Part shown: one piece after another, positions 4,441 to 8,591 of the stretch
Layout of the letters: every line of letters starts with the position of its first letter
Position numbering within the stretch: the first letter of the stretch is position 1
DNA from: an uncultured Hyphomonadaceae bacterium
Lineage (GTDB): Bacteria > Pseudomonadota > Alphaproteobacteria > Caulobacterales > Hyphomonadaceae
Assembly: GCA_938049795.1 (NCBI GenBank)
Contig: CALLCD010000013.1
Location: forward strand, 1 to 8,591
Reading direction: 5' to 3'
Length of the DNA stretch: 8,591 bases
Position numbers and translations under genes: made by a program
The notes under the pieces: generated by a model
Seen by the model: the letters and a program-made list of their open reading frames with translations, nothing else
Told to the model about the DNA's origin: nothing
The model's database searches: none

Positions 4441-6570
4441 ATGGCTACAGCCAAACCCAAAGCGACATCAAAACCAGCCAGCAAAACAGCCACAAAACCG
4501 GCGGCCAAGTCCAAAGCGGCGCCGGCGAAGAAGGCGGCTGCTGAAGCGACCAAGAAAGCGCCGACGAAGAAAGCTGCGCCAAAGCCTAAGGCGGCCACTG
4601 CAAAGGCCTCCGCCAAAGAAAAGGCAAAGCCGAAGCCAAAAACGGCGGCGAAGGCTACAAAGCCTGCCGCCGAAAAAGCCGATGGCCCAATCCTCGACCT
4701 GTCGAGCGCAGGCGTCAAAAAATTCCTCAAGACGGCCAAGGAAAAAGGCTTTGTCACCCATGAGGAACTGAACAAGGTGCTCCCGCAGGACCAGCTCACC
4801 TCCGACCAGATCGAAGACACCATGTCGGCCCTGTCCGAAATGGGCATCAATGTCGTCGAGACCGAAGAAGAGGGCGAAGGCGGCGCGCTGGCCAAGACCA
4901 CGACCAAACAGGTTGTCGAGAAAAAAGGCAATGCGCGCGGCTCGGACCGGACCGATGATCCGGTGCGGATGTATCTGCGCGAAATGGGCACGGTCGAGCT
5001 GCTCTCGCGCGAAGGCGAAATTGCGATTGCCAAACGGATCGAAGCCGGCCGCGACGCGATGATCCGTGGCTTGTGCGAAAGCCCGCTCTCATTCGAGGCG
5101 ATGATGGTCTGGCGCGACGAGCTTATGAACGAGCGCATCCTGTTGCGGGACGTGATTGACCTTGAAGCCACTTATGGGGCCGAAAACCCCGCGCCTCCGC
5201 CGAAAGTCGAAGAGGATGAGGACGAAGACGACGAGGAAGATGATGAAGCCAAGTCCGAAAACGACGAGGATGACGACGACGACGAGGATGATGATGAGGG
5301 CGCGGCGATGTCCATGTCCGCTATGGAGGCCTCATTGCGCGACGGCGTTCTCGAAACGCTCGACGCGATTGCCTCTGACTTCGGCAAGTATCGCAAACTT
5401 CAGGAAAAGCTGGTTGCCCGCCGCATAGAGGGCAAGGCGCTGACGCCGAAAACCCAGCAGGAATATGACGAGCTGGGCACGCGGATTGTCGAAAACCTCA
5501 AAACCATGCACATCAACAATGCGCGGATCGAAGCGCTGGTCGAACAGCTCTACACGATCAACCGCAAGCTGATGGGCCTCGAAGGCCAATTGATGCGCCG
5601 CGCCGATGCCCACGGTGTGCCGCGTAAGCAATTCCTTGAAAACTATTTCGGCTATGAGCTCGAGCCGAACTGGTCCGAGCGCGTTTCTGAAATTTCAAAA
5701 AAGTGGAAGAAGTTCACCGATACGGACGCCGGCAAGATCACCGAAATCCGTGACGAGATTTCTGCTGTCTCACAAGAAATCGGTGTGCCGATTGATGATT
5801 ATCGCCGGATTGTCCAAACCGTCCAGAAAGGCGAACGCGAAGCGCGTGTGGCCAAGAAGGAAATGGTCGAGGCCAATCTGCGTCTCGTCATCTCGATTGC
5901 CAAGAAGTACACCAATCGCGGGCTGCAATTCCTTGACCTCATTCAAGAAGGCAATATCGGCCTGATGAAAGCGGTCGACAAATTCGAATACCGACGCGGC
6001 TACAAATTCTCGACCTATGCAACATGGTGGATCCGGCAGGCGATCACCCGCTCGATTGCCGACCAGGCGCGGACCATCCGTATTCCGGTCCACATGATCG
6101 AGACGATCAACAAAATCGTCCGCACCCAGCGCCAAATGCTCCACGAGATTGGCCGCGAACCGACCCCCGAAGAGCTGGCCGAGAAGCTTGGCCTGCCACT
6201 CGAGAAAATCCGCAAAGTGCTCAAAATTGCCAAAGAGCCGATCTCGCTCGAAACGCCGATTGGCGACGATGAAGATTCAAACCTCGGCGACTTTATCGAG
6301 GACAAGCTGGCGCTCTTGCCAGTGGAAGCGGCGATCCAGTCGAACTTGCGCGAGACGACAACGCGCGTGCTCGCCTCGCTCACCCCGCGCGAGGAACGCG
6401 TCCTGCGCATGCGCTTCGGCATCGGCATGAACACCGACCACACGCTCGAAGAGGTTGGCCAGCAATTCTCGGTCACCCGCGAACGCATCCGCCAAATCGA
6501 AGCCAAAGCCCTACGCAAACTCAAGCACCCAAGCAGAAGCCGCAAACTGCGCAGCTTCTTGGACACTTAA
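4441..6570 (+). CDS. rpoD: RNA polymerase primary sigma factor RpoD (sigma-70)
   Basis: RpoD directs RNA polymerase to housekeeping promoters. From ATG 4441 it has 709 residues. Residues 1-80 are a Lys/Ala/Pro/Thr-rich low-complexity tail. Region 1.1 starts at DGPILDLSSAG (81-91) and includes SDQIEDTMSALSEMGINVVE (121-140). Region 1.2 is DPVRMYLREMGTVELLSREGE (173-193). A large non-conserved region (about 206-470) carries an almost purely Asp/Glu run at 257-286. Regions 2.1-2.4 (about 474-555) include NLRLVISIAKKY, LDLIQEGNIGLMKAVDKF and YKFSTYATWWIRQAITRSI. Region 3 starts near 556 (REPTPEELAEKLGL). Region 4 (about 640-709) has LTPREERVLRMRFG and the helix-turn-helix TLEEVGQQFSVTRERIRQIE (668-687), ending in LRSFLDT. 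It follows dnaG as in the macromolecular-synthesis operon but has its own candidate promoters and a strong terminator. Confidence 0.98.
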   Translation: MATAKPKATSKPASKTATKPAAKSKAAPAKKAAAEATKKAPTKKAAPKPKAATAKASAKEKAKPKPKTAAKATKPAAEKADGPILDLSSAGVKKFLKTAKEKGFVTHEELNKVLPQDQLTSDQIEDTMSALSEMGINVVETEEEGEGGALAKTTTKQVVEKKGNARGSDRTDDPVRMYLREMGTVELLSREGEIAIAKRIEAGRDAMIRGLCESPLSFEAMMVWRDELMNERILLRDVIDLEATYGAENPAPPPKVEEDEDEDDEEDDEAKSENDEDDDDDEDDDEGAAMSMSAMEASLRDGVLETLDAIASDFGKYRKLQEKLVARRIEGKALTPKTQQEYDELGTRIVENLKTMHINNARIEALVEQLYTINRKLMGLEGQLMRRADAHGVPRKQFLENYFGYELEPNWSERVSEISKKWKKFTDTDAGKITEIRDEISAVSQEIGVPIDDYRRIVQTVQKGEREARVAKKEMVEANLRLVISIAKKYTNRGLQFLDLIQEGNIGLMKAVDKFEYRRGYKFSTYATWWIRQAITRSIADQARTIRIPVHMIETINKIVRTQRQMLHEIGREPTPEELAEKLGLPLEKIRKVLKIAKEPISLETPIGDDEDSNLGDFIEDKLALLPVEAAIQSNLRETTTRVLASLTPREERVLRMRFGIGMNTDHTLEEVGQQFSVTRERIRQIEAKALRKLKHPSRSRKLRSFLDT

Positions 6571-6600
6571 CGCGTCTCGTTATGCGACGGGTACAAAAGA

Positions 6601-6629
6601 AAAGGCGGTCTTTGCGGGCCGCCTTTATT
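6601..6629 (+). terminator. Intrinsic terminator of rpoD
   Basis: An 8-bp perfect stem, AAAGGCGG (6601-6608) with CCGCCTTT (6619-6626), has a 10-base loop and ends in a TTTATT tail. It lies 30 bases after the rpoD TAA. A-rich bases (6595-6602) before the stem would give a U-tract on the other strand as well, but no minus-strand gene ends here. Confidence 0.85.
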
Positions 6630-6761
6630 GTGTCGATGATGCGCACACACCGGAAAAAGGTCGACCGAGACATGAGCCAGCTTGGCGCGGAAAGCTATGC
6701 GGGATAAATTTTCAATTCATTTCGGGGTTGCATGTTCTGATATTGCGTCAGATAATTACGT
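6627..6761 (+). other. Gap between rpoD terminator and zinc-protein gene, ending in an AT-rich promoter
   Basis: No gene is seen in this gap. The second half (6700-6760) is clearly AT-rich compared with the flanking genes. An A/T stretch at 6705-6722 lies just upstream of the -35 candidate, where an UP element would sit. An inverted repeat TCTGA (6736-6740) / TCAGA (6748-6752) lies across the promoter spacer and the first bases of the -10; it is short and may be chance. Confidence 0.4.
6728..6756 (+). promoter_or_regulatory. Putative sigma-70 promoter for a leaderless zinc-protein mRNA
   Basis: TTGCAT (6728-6733) and GATAAT (6751-6756) are separated by exactly 17 bases. The -10 matches TATAAT at 5 of 6 positions; the -35 matches TTGACA only at TTG. 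Only five bases separate the -10 from ATG 6762, so transcription would start at or within a few bases of the A of the ATG. No Shine-Dalgarno sequence is present before this ATG, which agrees with a leaderless transcript. Confidence 0.55.
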
Positions 6762-7268
6762 ATGGCGAGGGCAGTTGAGACAATCAATATCCAGTGCACG
6801 TCCTGTGGGCATGCGGGCTCATTGAGGCAGGCGGATTTGGCTGTTGCGGTTGAGGATGAAGTCGTCACACTCGCAAACATCAATCAGGTTATTCCAAAAC
6901 TCGTTTGCAAATCTTGCAGGCAGAAACTGTTCCGAATTGAAGATGGAGCGGCCAGATGTCTTGTCGATCCCGAACATGGACGAAGATGCGAGGGTTGTGA
7001 CTGTCCAATCATTCTGCCCCGCCTTGAAGTGGCGCCAGATTCGCGGCTATGCCAGTTTTGCGTCGATGCGGGCACGGAGCCGGATGTGGAGTCCGAATGG
7101 CCGCGACCACCAGCAGACATGTCCCGATGTCCACGCTGCCTCGAACGACACGCAGAGAAGTCAGCGACGTTCGTACGTGAGAACAGCAAAAACGGGTCGC
7201 TCTTTATCGGATGCTCAAACTTTCCGCGATGCAATTGGACGGCGCCTTTTTCGCCGCCCAATACCTGA
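6762..7268 (+). CDS. Multi-zinc-finger protein: N-terminal C4 ribbon, DksA/TraR-type C4, topoisomerase-type C4
   Basis: I do not recognise a named gene, but the 168-residue protein has 14 cysteines that sort into three C4 sites. First: C12-x2-C15 with C49-x2-C52, a zinc ribbon with a long 33-residue insert. Second: C76-x2-C79, 17 residues, C97-x2-C100 within CEGCDCPIILPRLEV and SRLCQFC, a close match to the DksA/TraR zinc finger. Third: C123-x2-C126, 24 residues, C151-x5-C157 with LFIGCSNFPRC, the pattern of the C-terminal zinc fingers of type IA topoisomerases (zf-C4_Topoisom). Cys66 and Cys81 are extra. There is no signal peptide or membrane segment. The DksA coiled coil with its acidic tip is absent, so it is not a complete DksA. 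Binding to nucleic acid or RNA polymerase is inference. ATG 6762 is the first start after the promoter. It converges on the helicase gene, stop codons 12 bases apart. Confidence 0.8.
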   Translation: MARAVETINIQCTSCGHAGSLRQADLAVAVEDEVVTLANINQVIPKLVCKSCRQKLFRIEDGAARCLVDPEHGRRCEGCDCPIILPRLEVAPDSRLCQFCVDAGTEPDVESEWPRPPADMSRCPRCLERHAEKSATFVRENSKNGSLFIGCSNFPRCNWTAPFSPPNT

Positions 7269-7280
7269 TCAACGGACAGT

Positions 7281-8591
7281 CTAACCGCGGGGTGCACTGG
7301 GGCGGTTGCGGTTTGGGCGGCGGCGGTTTTTATTGGGCTTGGCGGATTTTTGGCTGCCGCCAGACTGGGCGCCGGAACTGCCGCTTTGGCCATTGCTGGA
7401 TTTGGTGCCGCCAGATCGTCCGCTACCTGATCTTCCACCAGAGCGACCTCCATTCGAGCGACCGCCATTAGACCGTCCACGGCCTCGCCCATTGCCGCCG
7501 CCATTGGCTTGCGCGCGGGCTTCGGCTTCTTTCGCGATGTCGCCATATTTGGCGTCCGCATTTTCCTTGGGCAGGCTGGTTTTGATCAGTCTTTCAATGT
7601 CGCGCAACAGGCTGCGTTCCTCGCTGTCGCAAAAGGCGATGGCGGTGCCTTCCTTACCCGCGCGCGCCGTCCGTCCGATCCGGTGGACATAGGATTCCGG
7701 GACATTGGGCAGGTCAAAATTGACCACATGCGAGACATCATCAACATCAATCCCGCGCGCGGCAATGTCGGTGGCGACGAGAATGCCTGTCGTGCCGGTT
7801 TTGAAGGCTTCAAGCGCGCGCTTGCGCTGGTTCTGGCTCTTATTGCCGTGAATGGCCGCAGCTGGAAATCCGCCCTTGTCGAGATGCCTTGCGACTTTGT
7901 CTGCGCCATGCTTTGTCCGTGTAAACACAATGGCGCGCTCATAGGCCATCTCGCCGAGCAGGTCGAGCAGGAGGGCGGTCTTGGCGCGTTTGGGGACATG
8001 GATAACGCGCTGGTCGATGCGCTCGATCGGTTTGGAGTTCGGCGTGACCGTAATCTCGACCGGACTGTTGAGAAAGTCGCTGGCAAGTCCGCGGATCTGT
8101 TTCGGCATCGTGGCCGAGAGCAGGGCGGTGCGGCGCGTCTGCGGCAAGTTTGACATGATCTTGCGGATCGCCGGCAGGAAGCCAAGATCGAGCATCTGGT
8201 CGGCCTCATCGAGAATGACCGTTGTGGTCTTGTCGATGCGGATTGCGCCACTGGACATATGGTCGAGCAAACGCCCGGGCGTGGCGACGAGAATGTCGAC
8301 GCCATTGGCCATCGCACGGATCTGCGGATTGGGTTTGACCCCGCCCACGACAACCGCGCAGCGATGTTTAATATGTTTGCCATAAATGCCGACATTGTCC
8401 GCGATCTGGGCGGCAAGCTCGCGCGTCGGCGTCACGATCAACGTGTGGCAACTGCGCTTGGCGACGGGGGTGTGGCTCTTGGCCACTTCGTTCAGAAGCG
8501 GCAGGACGAACGCGGCGGTTTTGACGCTCAGACGCCACAATTCGTCTTCGAGTGCGTCGAGGGCGTGGATATTGGCGAAGAATGTGGTTTC
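7281..8591 (-). CDS. DEAD-box RNA helicase (RhlE-like), partial at window end, Walker A not found
   Basis: DEAD-box helicases unwind short RNA duplexes with ATP, in ribosome assembly or RNA decay. In transcription order the motifs are KTAAFVLPLL (from 8522), Ia PTRELAAQ (8429-8406), Ib TPGRLLDH (8282-8259), II DEAD (8210-8199), III SAT (8117-8109), V ARGIDV (7760-7743) and VI HRIGRTARAG (7685-7656). A Gly/Arg/Ser/Asn-rich tail of about 80 residues (7520-7284) ends in RNRPSAPRG, the RGG-like tail common in RhlE proteins. The frame stays open to the window edge, but the 23 codons before KTAAF (8591-8523) read ETTFFANIHALDALEDE and LWRLSV, not the expected AQTGTG of motif I or the Q motif, and no other frame supplies them. 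Either the sequence is joined to something else here or the gene is altered. The start and promoter are outside the window. No terminator is obvious between this gene and the zinc-protein gene. Confidence 0.88.
   Translation of the reverse strand, partial: ETTFFANIHALDALEDELWRLSVKTAAFVLPLLNEVAKSHTPVAKRSCHTLIVTPTRELAAQIADNVGIYGKHIKHRCAVVVGGVKPNPQIRAMANGVDILVATPGRLLDHMSSGAIRIDKTTTVILDEADQMLDLGFLPAIRKIMSNLPQTRRTALLSATMPKQIRGLASDFLNSPVEITVTPNSKPIERIDQRVIHVPKRAKTALLLDLLGEMAYERAIVFTRTKHGADKVARHLDKGGFPAAAIHGNKSQNQRKRALEAFKTGTTGILVATDIAARGIDVDDVSHVVNFDLPNVPESYVHRIGRTARAGKEGTAIAFCDSEERSLLRDIERLIKTSLPKENADAKYGDIAKEAEARAQANGGGNGRGRGRSNGGRSNGGRSGGRSGSGRSGGTKSSNGQSGSSGAQSGGSQKSAKPNKNRRRPNRNRPSAPRG

Noticed and set aside
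4176..5171. Minus-strand 331-codon frame rich in Ala, Ser and Phe
   Set aside because: It is the complement of the Lys/Ala-rich start of rpoD; the composition is explained by the rpoD codons.
5172..5396. Minus-strand polyserine frame
   Set aside because: It is the antisense of the GAC/GAG-rich acidic run in rpoD.
6762..7268. Zinc protein as a true DksA
   Set aside because: Only the zinc finger resembles DksA; the coiled coil with its acidic tip is missing and two other zinc modules are present.
7306..7692. Plus-strand proline-rich frame opposite the helicase tail
   Set aside because: The proline/arginine pattern is the complement of the Gly/Arg/Ser repeat tail of the helicase, with no start signal of its own.

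Overview
The window reads as a chromosomal housekeeping segment from an alphaproteobacterium. The evidence is the gene order carA / yqeY / dnaG / rpoD, the protein style (an RpoD whose region 1.1 begins DGPILDLSSAGVKKFLK, and an RhlE-like DEAD-box helicase), moderately high GC, and two stress-promoter matches of types used by alphaproteobacteria. A Hyphomonadaceae/Caulobacterales-like source is my guess; the sequence alone does not settle it.

Layout. 1-394 (+): C-terminal half of yaaA, cut by the window edge. 411-1583 (-): carA, convergent with yaaA; one hairpin contains both stop codons. 1584-1692: divergent regulatory region with an inverted repeat. 1693-2211 (+) yqeY, 2251-4038 (+) dnaG and 4441-6570 (+) rpoD form a macromolecular-synthesis cluster. 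Between dnaG and rpoD is a 402-bp non-coding region. It holds a heat-shock (sigma-32) type promoter match, an intrinsic-terminator-like hairpin, a 16-bp palindrome and an EcfG general-stress promoter match. A clear terminator follows rpoD. 6762-7268 (+): a 168-aa cysteine-rich protein with three C4 zinc sites, behind a promoter placed so that its mRNA would be leaderless. 7281-8591 (-): a DEAD-box RNA helicase running off the window; the sequence in front of its KTAAF segment does not encode the expected Walker A motif.

How the genes fit together. carA (carbamoyl phosphate for arginine and pyrimidines), dnaG (primase) and rpoD (primary sigma factor) are core growth genes. The dnaG-rpoD gap suggests that rpoD can be raised separately from dnaG under heat and general stress. 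The downstream DksA-like/topoisomerase-like zinc protein and the DEAD-box helicase are plausible nucleic-acid-metabolism genes, but nothing here proves that they work with rpoD.

The points most worth a second look are the stacked stress promoters before rpoD, the long Lys/Ala/Pro tail of RpoD, the composite zinc protein with its leaderless promoter, the lost zinc ligands in DnaG, and the break in the helicase reading near 8523. I saw no CRISPR array, insertion sequence, tRNA or rRNA.
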